Shown here piece by piece: positions 1 to 13,410 of a stretch of 64,000 bases of DNA (position 1 is the first letter of the stretch; each line of letters starts with the position of its first letter). Where the stretch lies: contig VYZB01000725.1 of NCBI GenBank assembly GCA_013397455.1, positions 224,546-288,545 of the forward strand. Reading direction: 5' to 3'. Source of the DNA: Crotophaga sulcirostris. Taxonomy: Eukaryota; Chordata; Aves; Cuculiformes; Crotophagidae. The notes under the pieces were generated by a model. That model was not told the DNA's origin and did not search any database. It worked only from the letters and a program-made list of their open reading frames with translations. The translations under genes and the position numbers were made by a program.

Positions 1-21
1 CCTCGGGGGTGCTGGGGGGAC

Positions 22-82
22 CGTGAACATCATCCAGTTCCACCCCCCCTGCCATGGGCAGGGACCCCTCCACGAGAGAATG
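22..82 (-). mobile_element. CR1 LINE 3' fragment (minus strand), first copy
   Basis: The plus strand reads CATCCAGTTCCACCCCCC followed by TGCCATGGGCAGGGAC. This is the complement of the near-terminal part of common avian CR1 elements (a CCTGCCCATGGCAGGGGG..TTGGAACTGGATGATC type sequence). Only about 60 bp are recognisable. The terminal ATTCTATG-type repeats are missing here, either cut off by the window edge or diverged. The same fragment recurs at 263-355 inside a larger tandem duplication. Confidence 0.65.
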
Positions 83-262
83 GCACTCGTGTGAGGTGTC
101 CCCAGGCCCACGCGTTCCGCAGTGACGAGCAAGGTGCCACAAAACCCCCAGATGTGGTTTGGCAGCTGCAAACACTCCTGTGAGGTTCATCGTCTCAGTA
201 ACGGTCAACACCTTGTTCACTACCTGATTTTCCTGTCCACCCATTGCTGCTTCAACTGGAAA

Positions 263-355
263 TCACAGAATCATGGAATGGTTTAGATTGGACAGGACCT
301 TAAAGCCCATCCAGTTCCACCCCGCCTGCCATGAGCAGGGACACCTCCACAAGAA
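263..355 (-). mobile_element. CR1 LINE 3' end (minus strand), second copy
   Basis: The plus strand starts TCACAGAATCATGGAATGG, the complement of the CR1 terminal repeat, and runs through GGACCTTAAAGCCCATCCAGTTCCACC to a TGCCATGAGCAGGGACACCTCCAC motif. This is the standard avian CR1 3' untranslated end in reverse orientation, truncated after about 90 bp. It is better preserved than the copy at 22-82 and marks the start of the second unit of the tandem duplication. Confidence 0.8.
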
Positions 356-562
356 GATGCCAGCTGTGTGAGGTGTCTCCAGACCCACATGTTTAGCAGC
401 CACACAGCCTGAGAAGGCAACATATCAGGCAATACCTTTCTTTCAATGAAGTACACTTTGACGTGGGACAAGCAAGGCGCCACAAAACCTCCAGATGTGG
501 TCTGGCTGCTGCAAGCACTCCTGTGAGGTTCATAGTCTCAGTAATGGTCAACACCTTGCCTA

Positions 563-1225
563 TTACCTGATTTTGAAGTAACAGCTGCCACAAACGCTAT
601 CCGGAAGGACACGTCCCACTGGTAGGGCAGAGGCCATGTCACATGCAACCCCACTACCCCCAACACAGAAGGTGCTAAAGTCGCTTACTTTGACCGTTCT
701 CACTGTAAGGATGGTCTGACTCAGTAGATCACGATATTTGTACTGATGAGGACAAGGTCTTCCCAAATGGTGCTGGGTCATGTGTAGGCAGCCACTATGC
801 CACCTTCGGCCGACTGCCGCTGTGGCTTTCAGCACTGCTGGTACTTGGTGAAACTCGTAGGTCAAATCCACATTCTACAGTCTGAGCTCTAATATTGCAC
901 TGCTCTTCCTACAAACAACAGTGACACGTACCATGCATCCTCTTTGCCCCAGGAGCTTGTCCACGAATTGGGTTACATCTTGCACTGCTTCTAGTAGAAG
1001 AGTAGAGTCTTGGGTCAATTGGAGGTCCTGAAGTTCCAGTTACCCGTGTCTGAAAAAGAACACAATAGTTCTTATACCTGCTGGCTGCCTACAGCTCAGA
1101 GGGATGGGCAGAGATTGCAGAAGACACAGTAGCATGAAGAATGATTCTGCATTTATTTTCAGGACACAAATGAGTTTGAGGTCCAAGTTGGACTTCCAGA
1201 CCTTGCCTGTCGAGGAAGTCAGCAC
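563..1225 (-). other. Weakly open minus-strand frame, unassigned
   Basis: On the minus strand one frame stays open from 1225 down to 563 except for a TAA near 1040 and a TAG near 870. The pieces are 61 and 102 codons with an ATG, plus about 54 codons between the stops. An alternative reading is a 118-bp exon at 932-1049 (minus), preceded by a pyrimidine-rich tract ending in TTTTTCAG and followed by GTACGT; that frame is also open. The region is richer in G+C than the DNA to its right. No domain is recognisable, and when all frames of a 64-kb window are scanned such openness is within reach of chance. It could be a decayed pseudogene, part of an unrecognised exon, or nothing. Confidence 0.15.
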
Positions 1226-4200
1226 TTGTACTCCACAATTAAATATTCCATTACAGCAGGCCTGCGAGCCCTAGGGTATGGACACAAAAGACTACAACAT
1301 TTTTCACCAGTGACCAGTGAAGCCATCTGAAGCCCAATAGAAGCTGTTCCTAGACAGCAAACTTGGAAGGGGAGTGGGAGCAAATAGGAGAGGGAGACAG
1401 GAGTACAGATTGCCCCCAGTGCCTTCTCTGGAGGCTGTTGGGACAGTCCCACAGTGACGCTGTGATGTGGGCTGGCACAGACAGGCTTTGGGCACAGTCT
1501 CGCAGGAATCCACCGAGGGCAGTGAGGTGGTCCTTCTCTGGTGTAAGTCTGGTGGATTAGAGCTGCACTTTTCTGCAAACACTTTCCCTTTACTTTTCAC
1601 TAATTGGCATCCTCAAAATAGAAGCAAGAATTGTGTGAGCTATGGAAACTGAACTGCCTGTTATCCCGAGAGAAAGCTTATCCCTCCGCTCTTCAAATCA
1701 GGGTTTAAGCAGGCTGACCAGACAATGTGTGTTGGGAAACTTGCCCGACTATGAGAAAAAGGACTTCAGTCCTCAAAGCTGCCAGACCTCTGCCTTTCAC
1801 CAGCACTGGGAACAATTGGACTGCTTGCCACAGTAAGGATTATTCATGTGAGTGTTTTGCAGGACTGTTTTTAGTATTGCAGATACTTCAAGTCATCAGA
1901 GAGCATGAGGTGTTTTTTTCTCTTTTCCTTTTATCTGTTAAAGGCTGCTGAGATTTAGTACACCTACCTTTGCTATACAGTTATCCTTTAGTGTATCTTT
2001 TCCACCATTTTCTAAAATGAAACAATTTTTCAATTTACTTTCTTAGAAGGGAAAGAAGAAGAGAGGGAAACACCGAAGGCTACAGTAGCACAGCAGAGCT
2101 CTGGTGTTCAGAAGAAGTTGGGGGGCAATCACAGAAAAGTAAACCTAAGTGCCTAGAACATCTGAATCAATGAAGCAGAAAAATTAATCATATGTTGTTT
2201 AACAATGTCTTTCTCATAAGTCGCTGTAAATAAGAACCAGCTAAAGCAGGACAGATTTGTAGCATACTTGTAGAGGCAACAATCTAAGAGGTTTTTTAGC
2301 ACCTACACAAGCAAAGAGACAAAGCAGCTTTGCTCTTTTGCAAAAGGAAAAGGTGCCAAAAAATCTGAAAGCCCTATGATGAAAAGAATGGGGTGACAGT
2401 TCATTTGAGCTTTATATTATGGAGGAAAACCATCATGACTTCTGTCAAGTTCCCTCTCCATGATGCTACTCTGTTGAGACATTTCCTGGGCACAGAAAAG
2501 TCTTCCTCGTTCTTTGGTCTTTTATTTCTAGCTTCGAGCCCATACCAAAATGGTTCATTAGCTTTGATCATTAAGCTTGTTTAAACAAGTGAGATGGCAT
2601 TAGCAGCAAAGACAAGTATGCTGAGAAACTTGAGGAGAAATGTTTGGTTAGATTAAAAAGGGCTTTAGAAATTGCTGCAGATGTTACCTGTGACAGGTCC
2701 TATCAGAAGCAACAGTAATGGAACATGAAGGGATGAGTTCCACCAAACATTTCACACTGATTTTTTTCATTTCATGTAGATACCAAGATTGCTAATTCTT
2801 AAAATTTTAATTTTTTTTAAAAAAAGCAACACACAAATCTTGTGTGATTCTGGACTGAACAAGGTATTAAGATCACGTGGACAATTTTTCAGAGTACCCA
2901 GCACAGTGACTGGGTACGCAGCAGAAAAGCTACACAATCACCCAACACCAGAGATAGCATGCCCTGGTGCAGGACAGCACGAGGCACACAGAGCACACAT
3001 GCACCGAAGAAAATCACAGTTCACAAGAGAACAGTGCACCATTTTGCCGTAGTGTTCGTGGTCCAGTAATACGCAAGCATATTTTGAATTTGAGGTAGTC
3101 AATAATGGTCTTTTACGTACCTAACACAGCTGTCGGAAAACCCTACGTTGGCAAGAACGCCTAAGTACATTCCTGACCTAGGAGGTGCATCATAGCCTGC
3201 GTATCTGGGCTACACTGACCTCCAGTCACACCATGCACATGTCAAAGGGGGCCGCTGTCAGACCTTCTGAGGAAGCTTTGTTAGCTCTAATCTAGCAGTT
3301 GTAGAGAACTATTGCTGCAGAGCTGAGTGATCATGAAGGTAAAGTTTGGATAATATCACCTGAAAAGAAATACAGAGATATTTTGTTGCTGGAGGCATTT
3401 CCTGTCCTTAGGTGTTCCCTCATGACATTTCCCCAAACTCTTGCAACAACAGTTCCTCCTCCTATACAACGATTTTCCAGACTAAGGCACATTTTCTTCC
3501 TTTGGATACAGTTCTCTGTCTGTGGTTTTATGTCTTTGCAGGAAAAGAGAAAGCAACACATCACAGGTTGAAGATATTGAGAAGAGCAAATTTTGGACTC
3601 ATGCAAGTAGTAGGACATCCGCGAGATCCTCAGTGGAGTCAGCTAGTACAATTCCTGGTGTACCCCTGCTTATAGACAAATCTGGAGAGGACTTTAAATC
3701 ATATGCATCTATTCTTTGTAACCATATTCTGTGGCATATCTTTTAATGGTTTACAAACTTTAGTTAATTAAATTTTACAGTAGGAAAAGAAGTGGTTTCC
3801 ATTTGAAACATGCAGCCTGTAATACCTGAAAGCAGCTTTGAGAAAGTTATGCACCCCATTAAGCTTCAGCAAAAACAAGCAGACTGGTAAACTGCATGCA
3901 TATAACCTGAACTAATTACTGAAGTTGAATATTTGACTGCAATTAAATTAAATAGTACTTTAACAGCATTCTGTCTTATTCTAAATGAAAACAAAGTAAG
4001 AATAGAAGAGAAATAAGACAACTGTGCTGGAGGCACAGTGACTGGATGCAGTTTCAGTGGACCCTTTCCCACAACCTTTATCACTAAGCAAAGTGGAAAG
4101 CTCATCAAACAGTTCATCTGGAATTTACACTCAGAGATATAATTTTGTTTGTTTTAAAGACTGAGGAGCATTTGTTAACTAGCTAGCTCAGCACAGATTT

Positions 4201-7200
4201 ACTGGAATCTCCTTCTTCCTGCTGCAAATTCAGTGTAAACTATGAGTTGCTTCTCATTGTTTGTTAAGTCTCTATTTCCACTTTCCTCTCCTGCCATTTG
4301 GATTCATTCCTTACTGGATTTTCTGTTTCTGAAAGAAACTCAAGAAGCATACAGCACATAAAATAATGAATCCTTTGTGCTTACCTGGACAGCACTATGT
4401 CCACAATCAGCATCCCCTGATATAACAAATAAGCAGCAGTACCACAGGCCAGTTGTTGAGAATTCAATACTTTTTGTGAATGAATTAAAGGCCCAGAGAT
4501 ATCTGTCTTTCTCAGGATACTGTCTTTGCTGCTATTTTCTTGCAAATGGTTAGAACTATTGCTGCATATTTTCTGTTGGTAAGAGGAACGTCTTTCTCAC
4601 ATTCCATACTCTTGCAGACAAGCCCTTCCTCCCACAAAGATGAGCTAATTGAATTAGAGGAGCAATTCAGTTTGCCCATATTCTCTGGAGAATTGAAGGG
4701 AAACAGGGAAGAGAAAAATCTGATCCAAAGGTGCATTTTTCACCTCAAGAAAACGGGAGCTCATTTAGTGAAGATCAGTAAATGAGACATCACTTCTGAA
4801 GTCTTGGATCACTCCTGGTCCAAAACAGGGGTGGTTGTTTTTTAATTAACTCATACTTCAGTACTTTCTTCTTAACTATGTTTTCATTCAATAGCTGTTC
4901 TCTCAAATACTACATTTATTATAGAATTCATGCTTTTATCAGACTGATAACTCCTACTTTTTCTGCAAAAAGTGTGTTTCTGTAGAAGTAGTAGTGGGTT
5001 AAAAGCAGGTTAAAACAAGGAAAAAAATAACTTCTTAAGAAAAAAGTGTTACTGTTGTCTAGATGATCATTGTGCATGGGCTCCCACAGGTCTCTCATTG
5101 TCACGGTCAATTCTGTTAGTAACCCCTTAGTAATCGGTTTCAAAATACCTTACCTGAAAGAACCATCTTAAGTTATTTGACCCAATGGAAAGATCCTAAA
5201 ATACTAGAGAATGCATTTGGAAAGCTCGCTTTCACTCAGAATCTTTAAGGAAGTTTGCACCAGACAATCAAAAGTGTATCAGACTAGAAGTTCATAGTTC
5301 CAGTCATACTGAACAGGAAAGCTACAAATTACCTTGTGTTACTGTACAGTAACATGTAAATAAGATGCTTTCTAGAAGCTGTCTGATGCATGCACAAGAG
5401 GGCATAGCCAAGCCGAAACACAACGTTGCGTATTTGCAGGAATCTAAAACAGTGGCCAAGTTTTATTCTTTGTGATTAACTTTTCCTTTGTGTCTGTGAA
5501 GAAAGATGACAAAAAAAATACCTGCGTATCTGGGTTCCGTGAACAGCTTACCCACATGGAGGTGTTCGCACAAAGCGAGTAGACCACTGCCATGCTCTCC
5601 TTTCAACCACAACACTGAGCAGCAGTGTTCATCACCTCACTATGAACTCACAGCTGTTTAGAACACAGAACCCTCAGAAAAGTGGGGAAGTTATGATAGA
5701 AACTGTCCACCTCCATCGCAGCCCAGCCGTCTAAGAAAGCGTTCAAAAGAGGTGGTGGGGAGCTTTCTCAGGCATCCCACTGCAACAGAAAGGAACCATC
5801 CATGTACTCCTTCTGATTTGACTCCTTTTTCTCCAGGTTGCAGAACCCGATCTTCTAGCCAACTTAGAAATACAAAAATTGCCATCAGTTTATTTTTGCA
5901 CTAACCGTCAGTTTATTCAAGCAGCCCAAATACACAGCAGAGACATTACAGCTTAGATGAGCATTAAAACTGAATTATGCCAGAAAGGCAGAACTGAAAG
6001 TTGTAATTTAATTTAAGATAATTAGTCAGGTTTTACATAATTTGAAGCCTCATTTGATTTATTTAAACACTGTATCTAGTAAATTATTTTTATTTCAAGG
6101 AAAAATGGAAAGCATCTGCTGCATGCAAAGGTCAACAAGCATGCCCAGCATTACAGAAAACATATATTCTCCTGTCTGCTTTAACTCTTTGAGCACTTAA
6201 CTTTCCACAGGAAAACAGAACAGCCTCTGTCTTTTATAACAGTAAGTACAAAATTTTATATATTTTTTGCAGACTAGAAGGATTAATGAAGCCTCATGTA
6301 TTATGCTGAAAAAGGAATCCTTGGAAGAGGAATTTCATAGCAAATATATTCCAATGTGCAAATGGAAAAAAGGTATAGTAAGAAGGGAATATCTATTTTT
6401 TCCTGTGTTGGAGGTGAGAAGGAAAAGGGCAAAACTATTGAACTTCACAACTAATAGTTTGAATAGCGTAAAAAAAAAGCAAATTTGGTGGTTGTTAGAT
6501 CTGTCTTCATGTTCTATATAAAGCATCAAAATCCAAAATAAGCTTTCCATTTTCTTTCAACATCTTTTCCTGTGATGAAAAAGATGAGAAAAGTACCTTT
6601 TAATCAAAACAAAATATTTATTTAGACCCAAAATGAACAGATGTGTTTTGCACCTTGATTTAAAGGTTTGGTTTTTTGTTAAAAAAAACAAGTTTAGAAG
6701 TGTTTCAAAGTAAAATTATATTTTCCTTTTAAAGAAACCACAAAATTTCTGAACACCTTTAAAAAGGAACATCAAGTTCTTGCATATTTTCCAATTTCTT
6801 CTTCAATGAATAAGTCAATCACAAAATAGAGTTTGTTAAATTGACCTAACTATGGATTTTTCTAGTCAAAAAACAGTCACTCCAAAAAGCTGATAGCTTT
6901 CTGGTAGCCTTGGTACAATCAGCATGGTGATTCTTACACAATTTCAACTACAGAAGTACACAGGTAGAGTAGGCTACACAGGAACAGCATCAGGAGGGAC
7001 TCTCCGTATGTCTTAAACTAGAAGACCCAACTACCTTCAAAGCCATTTACGTATCAACATGAAAGCCTTAGGTGTTACTGTAACATTAAAAACGGCTTTC
7101 ATCCTCAGGTTTGAACTCCAGCATGAGTGTTGAGGCTCATATCTGCATTAGGCCATAAGAAGCTCTCCCAAGACAGGGGCTTAGTCTGCTGTCAAGCTAT

Positions 7201-8900
7201 TTTTACATGCCATTTTGGCTGAACATCCTTCCCGTTCCACAGCTAGGGGTACACTTCCCTCGCAGGAGGAATGTTCACAGCAATGCCCAGAGCTGTATTA
7301 CCAAAAATAAAAAAGACAACTTCCGTCTCTAAAACCGCCAGGACGATCTAACCAATCTATAAACACCAAAATACATAGATTGTTGTAGATAGATTTCCAA
7401 AACTTTTATCAATTAAAAAAGAAAGATGAAGGAAAAAAACCCACACATTGATGCACTCGGTGCCTTGCTGTAAAGTCAAGAAGAAAATAGGAAATAGGCA
7501 TCCAGTCTAAATAAAAATAACTTCAAGGGTGAATTTTTTATATTTTTTTTTTATTTTCAACCAACTTTAATTTAAATCAAATTGAACAGCGTTGTTAGCC
7601 AAATAGCTACTACCTTCAACTTTTTGCCAAAACTTTTTGTTTACATCTTGAATTATGCAAATTTTATACCAAGCTAGCAGATTTTTTTCCTTCCCCATTC
7701 AAAGAAAACAGAAAAATAGCAAATTTCATCTTAAATAAGCCTGGCTGTGCAAGCTCATAGTCCTCTATTTCTGAATCTTTCCAAGTCTATGAATGCAGTA
7801 CCATCTGAGATAGGCAGGTCATTTCTTCCCTTTCTTCTTGAAAGATTCTTCACTTTCCTTTAAAAGAAAGCTCTTATTTAAAAGCAAAAACAGGCTATGC
7901 AAAATCTCCTCACAAATGCTTTTAGACATGCTGTATTCTCTCATATATAAAAAGAATTACCTTACAGGTTTCATAGTCAAAATAGGAAGCTCTTTGCTTG
8001 TTTTAGTTGAGGTGTGAATCTTATTACTGGGAGACTTCATGATAACCCACACAGTATAAAGCAAATAATAAAGCCTGCCATACTCCATAGATTCTGAGAA
8101 TGCTCTTCCATTTGAGCTTGTCACTTATAGCAAATTTTATGTTCTGTTTCTGTCTTCACTATCTTCCATAATCCATGCAATTCTTTCATAAATCACCTCA
8201 ATGATTCTCATTGCAATTGTAGAAATTTAACCACCATTTGAAAATAATATAAAGCAGCAACTTGGGCAAAACTGCTAAAGATTTTTTTTTAAAAAATTAT
8301 GAAGGTAAGATTGGAGGTGGTGAATAATGAATATGAAAGTCAACTTACTCATAAAACAGAGTATAGTTTTTCCATATCCTTCATGAATTTGTTACCCTAT
8401 GGGCACATTAATGAAGTGTCCACAAGTCTTTTTCCAATTTCTTTTTGCAGCTTCCACCATGTTTCATCTCTACAAGCCAGCCATTATTCACTCAAAATAA
8501 TCAGCACAGATTTTCACTGGCAACAGTATGCTTTTTCTCACCTTAGCATGATGGCAATCATTCGCCTCCAATTTAAATAGATTAAGCAAATAATATTTAC
8601 AGCACTAGCTTTACACTGATGCAATTTTACCCTTCCTAAAATTACCTACAATCTTTATAATACACTGATATTTTCATGGTACATATACCAACAAAAGCTA
8701 CTGCTGTGCCTCCCCTCCACTGAGACTTACAGTTTTATAAAACCTTTATGGTGATGTTCAATTTACCGTAAGGAACAGCAAGATCAGTGAACAATTTTTA
8801 AAGGAACAAAAAGTGGTTCACTTTGAAGTTCCTTATGAAGGTCTGTGCTTTCCATAAATCAATAACAACATGCAAACCCAAGTAGCAGCTCTACCTAAGA
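1226..8900. other. Non-coding AT-rich DNA, no feature seen
   Basis: The short open frames here are mostly 60-95 codons, frequently overlap on both strands and show no domain. Around 1226-1640 the sequence is somewhat richer in G+C, with a 119-codon minus-strand frame that overlaps plus-strand frames and is not recognisable. From about 6000 to 8600 the sequence is very AT-rich with scattered homopolymer runs. I see no CR1, SINE or RNA gene in this stretch. Confidence 0.6.
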
Positions 8901-8934
8901 GTTTTTTATTATTTTAATATAGAACTGAACTCAT

Positions 8935-9030
8935 AACAAATATTTACTTTAAAGTATCTTTGATTTATTAAAAGATATTATATTATAGATAAATAATATA
9001 GATATACATTATTATTAAATTATCTTTTCT
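8935..9030. repeat. AT-only low-complexity stretch
   Basis: Almost no G or C occurs across about 95 bp made of TAT, ATA and TTA words, including a GATATTATATTATAGATAAATAATATAGATATAC-like core. It looks like low-complexity DNA rather than a clean microsatellite. Confidence 0.6.
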
Positions 9031-12000
9031 TTTTTTCCCTAGTGTTGCAAAATTTTTCCGAGGGGAAAATGTTTGAATTGGACAAGTTTAGATTTTGACC
9101 CGTAAGTCTTGTATTTCTCACATACAAAAACTGTTAAATATTTTATATCTACTGTTCACCACAGTTTTTCACTGTGAAATTGTCTTCCCCACTTTCTATC
9201 CACACCTCAAAAAATGCCAAAATCTAACAAAACTAGGGAAAGAGGTTTAAAGAATAAGAAACAATTAATAGGGTTTATATTCCAACTGCTTCATGCCCCT
9301 CTGTTTCGAGTAGACAAGAGGGAAGCAGCATATAATGATCTTCCAGAATGGATGTATTAGCTATTCTGTCGTTTCAGGTTTATGAGCAAATCCAGGAGAT
9401 CAATTTCTTACTTAGGATTAAAAAACCTTTAATACTTTTCCACCTCAGAATCCGCCAGTTACATTCAGGGATTCTGTGTTCTGTCACCTGGCATGCTTGG
9501 CCCCCGTCTGGTCAGCATTGAGCTTATGTTCCAAAACCACAAAAAAAAATCACTTTAGGCATGCTCGTTGCATTGGTGCTCAAAGTGCAAGCTTTACGTG
9601 ATAAAAAGTTTATGCTCCTTCTAATCTGATCTCATGACTCTATTCCATGGGGACATCTTTATCAAGATTCTTGGTCTAGCATGATGGAATTAAAAATTCC
9701 TTACTAATTAATTTTTAGCTGGCACAAATCGCTGTCTTAAGTGCAGCAGGAATTGTGAGTCTATTCTCCTGTTTAACCATTTATAATTAAAGACAAATAA
9801 ATAGCTCATCTCTGTTTTTTTCCCCAGATGAATGTACTGATTCTCACACTAAGTTTTTTTGCAGAACTTTGGTTTGCAGATGACAGACTTTTGTTTAAGA
9901 GTCCGACTCTCCAAATACTTTCCCCCAAGAGAAAAGGGACTGGAGGGGAGAGAGAGAGTTCTGAAACTGATCATAAAACCTTCCCAGAATTTTTTTTTTT
10001 TAAATTCGTAATTGTTTTTAATACTTAAAGATTAAATATTTGTTTAGATGACCATGCTTGCAATACTTCTGCTATGTTTGCATAAGGAAAATTTTGTAAC
10101 CTCTGGACTGTGTACACGGACATAGGATCATAATACATTTGTTCAATGTTTTCTGTATCAGGTAATGACATCTATGTCCTCCCTTTGGCTATGCACAATT
10201 AACGGAATGAATACTTCAGCCAAGCATCCAGAAAGAAAATAACTCAGTGTCAGTGAACTTACACATATTTATACTACTAAAAGGTTAAGTTCTTGGAGAA
10301 GAAAGACTGGGGAAGCATACACCTCACAAAGAGTGAAACCAATCACATGCTTTACGTGATACATACTTAAATGCTTTGCTGAAGTAGAACCTGATAAATA
10401 CCAGGAATATAGTCTTTAATATTCTGTATTAGAAAATGGGCTATTAAACAACAAGATTTTTTAATTATTAAAGCTTCCTTCTGAGAAGAACAGAAGCCTA
10501 AATTAAAATATAAGACCTGACACTTTTTTTACTTTTAAAATACCCCCTATTTTTCGAGTTTTGATTCAAACACAAAAAACTCAGTGGTACCAAGATAGTC
10601 AATCAGTTGCACTTTATTTCACCTTGTTCTTCCCCCCCCCTCCCCAAATTATTTCTCAATAGAACTATTTTACTGCCTAGAAACTGAGCTGCCTTTTTCA
10701 GTTGGTCACTTCAGTTCCCCTGGCAGCATCTATAGAATTACCAAGAGGAGAGTTAGAAGAAGCCATGACAAAAAAAAATCCTCTATATGATCGTTACGTT
10801 CATCCTGGAATACAGTATATATCCATACATGTATGTATATATAGATTCTGTAATCAGACTGTTCACTCTGTTATTGTTGGTTTAGTTTCTGGATCATGAG
10901 GAACACAGAATAAACAGCACAGTGTTCAAAACAAGCCCCTTGCTGGAAATGTATATGGAATCATTTAATGTTTTCAGTATTAGCCAAGTTTTTGTTTTGC
11001 CAGTACAGGAAAGCAAGAGATCAAAAGGACCACAAATAGTTAACTAACATCTCTCTGCTCTTGTCAGGCAGATTGAGATAGATGCATCAACCTACGTGAG
11101 CTTCTTAGGAAGGTAGACCAGGGAAACAGCAAGCCTCAGGGATGACAGACCTGTTCATCACAGCCTTTCTACCGCATTGACAATCTTTTTTCCCTCTCTT
11201 CTTCCCCTTTTCTTCGTTCCATTTCTTTGTTAAAAAACAACATCCCAGTTCAAAAGAGCTGCCTAGTCATTGGAACCACGAACTCCCAATGGGAATAGCT
11301 CCAGCGATTCAAATCTCCATGCTCACAGTTTCAAAAAGTAGGACCTGACCTACAACTGGGAGAATTTGGGGAACCACCTCAGACTGTAACGCCCAGCAGT
11401 GTATTCAGAAGAGCCAGTTATATGAGGAGCCCTTCAACCATGACACCAGTCAGCTTTTTCAGAATCTTGATTCTTTCCCAGATGTGTCAAGATGACGTGT
11501 GATACTACAAATAGATCTCTGTAAGTTTTTATCCAGATGCTCTTTGGTTTGTGACTATCTTGAATTCACACTGTGCCCAACTTCTAAAGTGCTTAAATGG
11601 TGGCAGAAAGCCACTAAAGCCAAACAGAAAAATGAATGAGGACATGCATGACTGAGATAAATCTATTTTTATGTTTAAGTGAATACACATAGAAACTTTT
11701 CTGTGGTATTCCATGATCTGTACTTTCTGAAGCACTGTTCTCCACAAATACAGAAATTCAATAATTAGTTTTCAAACTATTCATTAAATATCTGGGTAGA
11801 TAAATAATGAATAAGAGCCGGCTATCCATTAGTATGCAATATCTGCATAGTATCTGTTATCCCTTTTGATGAATCTGACCCAAGGTTTCCCTGATGTTGG
11901 AGGAAACTAAGATTGTAGGTGACAGAATAGTCTGTTTTCCCTATAATAAAGGAGAAAGAACAAAATGAGTTAGCTACTCAAAACAGGAAGCGGTTTGCAC

Positions 12001-13410
12001 CAAATTTGTGAAAAATGTGGAAAGATTATTTTTTAGGAAAATAGTTCAAAGCATGCTACTGTTGGTCCAGCACATCCAAACAGCAGGCAAGCCTTCCAAG
12101 AGGCAGAATAGGTGTTGACTGTTCGTGACTTACTCAGCAACAAGTTGTCTGCCTAACCCTTTAAGTCTATGAACCCTCCCTGGTAACACGGAAAGGGGGA
12201 GAGGCTCCTGCATGAAACCCTCTCCATCATTTCAAGACTTAAGTCCTGACCCATCCCTACCACATACTTGGTTTTGCTTACAGAGATTTTTTTTTTTTAA
12301 TTTTAATTTCATTTTCAATTGGTGCAGCATTATTATTATTTTTTTGAAGCAGAATGGGTTAGTGTGCGGCTATTTTTTTATTTAAGCAAGATTGTGCTTA
12401 ATGCTTCCAATTTTAGTGCCACTGCCTCTGGAGAATCTGTGATACTTCAAAGCTTGGTCACTGCTACTTTCTTCATCCCAGCGGGTTCCCAATGCAAGGA
12501 GTTCAGATACAGCTGTGCCAGCTCAGCCAAGCAGGACTAGGAGTTCTGTGTTTGTGCTGCCTATGTCTAACTGGAGTAGCAGCTATTGATGAACATTCTG
12601 AAAACAAAATCTCTAAATGCTCAAGAAAACAGTCAAAGCGATTGGCTCTCTAAGAAGAAAAGATCAGATTGCAGTGCAATTCAGAAAGTGCTATGAAACC
12701 CATTAATAGCAATATGTTCTCCATGCATTGAAAAGATGAAGCTAATTAGTAAATTTCTGCAGTTCCCCCAAGAAGCCTTGTAGATTACAAAATGAGCCCA
12801 CAATACTACTGGCATCATTCAGAGATGTGCATTTACATTTGATCATTTACCAGAGTGTTTCTCACAGTTCTTCTAATTATGCACTGAGCACCACGCTTCT
12901 AGACTCCTAAAAAAAGATGGAAAGAGAAATCTGCAAAATCTGCATTATCTCCCTTCTTTTTTTAACTCCAGAAAGAGTGATTTTTGGATGGGTTAACTTG
13001 TGCACACCTCTGTAGCTTCATCAGGAAGAAAAGGATTACTGACTCCCTATCACCTTCAGGCTTGCTCATGAGAGATGCAATTCCAGTCCTGTGCTGCAAG
13101 CAGGACTCCCCCTTTGGACTCAGAGAAGGCCTAATTGGCAACAAACTAGGAACTGCACTGCTCCAAAACTGTGTATCAGGCAGTGCTGGTTTGGTTCTCA
13201 GAAATAAAGAGTAGCTGTGTTCCCAACATCAGCATACCTTAGGAACTAATTTTCCCTCCATCTTCTCCCTGCCTTACAGATCAGTGGGATGGGATGGATT
13301 CTTCTGGAATTGGGAACAAGCAAACTTTAACCCTGCTGGCTGTGAGCAACTGACTGTTCCAGTCCCTGGAAGACAGGTCCTCAGGCCAGTGTCTGGGCAA
13401 CTGGGAGAGC
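9031..13410. other. Non-coding DNA with small tracts only
   Basis: No gene or dispersed repeat is recognisable. The open frames are short. Small landmarks are a C9-T-C4 run at 10632-10645 and a 28-bp palindrome at 10816-10843. The part from 12960 to 13400 is less AT-rich, with overlapping frames on both strands and no recognisable product. Confidence 0.6.
10816..10843. repeat. 28-bp TA-rich palindrome
   Basis: The centre is ACATGT at 10827-10832. The arms pair outward to 10816 and 10843 with one mismatched pair (10823/10836). It could extrude as a cruciform, but the arms are simple TATATA and CATA words, so a degenerate microsatellite is the plainest explanation. Confidence 0.6.

Larger units (their letters stand above)
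22..575. repeat. Two-copy tandem duplication carrying a CR1 fragment
   Basis: Copy A spans about 22-235 and copy B about 299-575. Both begin in the CR1 3' fragment and continue into the same non-CR1 flank. Shared landmarks are CATCCAGTTC at 31 and 308, and CACTCCTGTGAGGTTCAT at 173 and 516. The offset grows from 277 to 343 bp because copy B carries about 66 extra bases (roughly 400-465) that copy A lacks. The copies differ at many single sites, so the duplication is not recent. Because the CR1 part restarts at 263, just after copy A ends, a longer array extending left of the window is possible. Confidence 0.8.
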
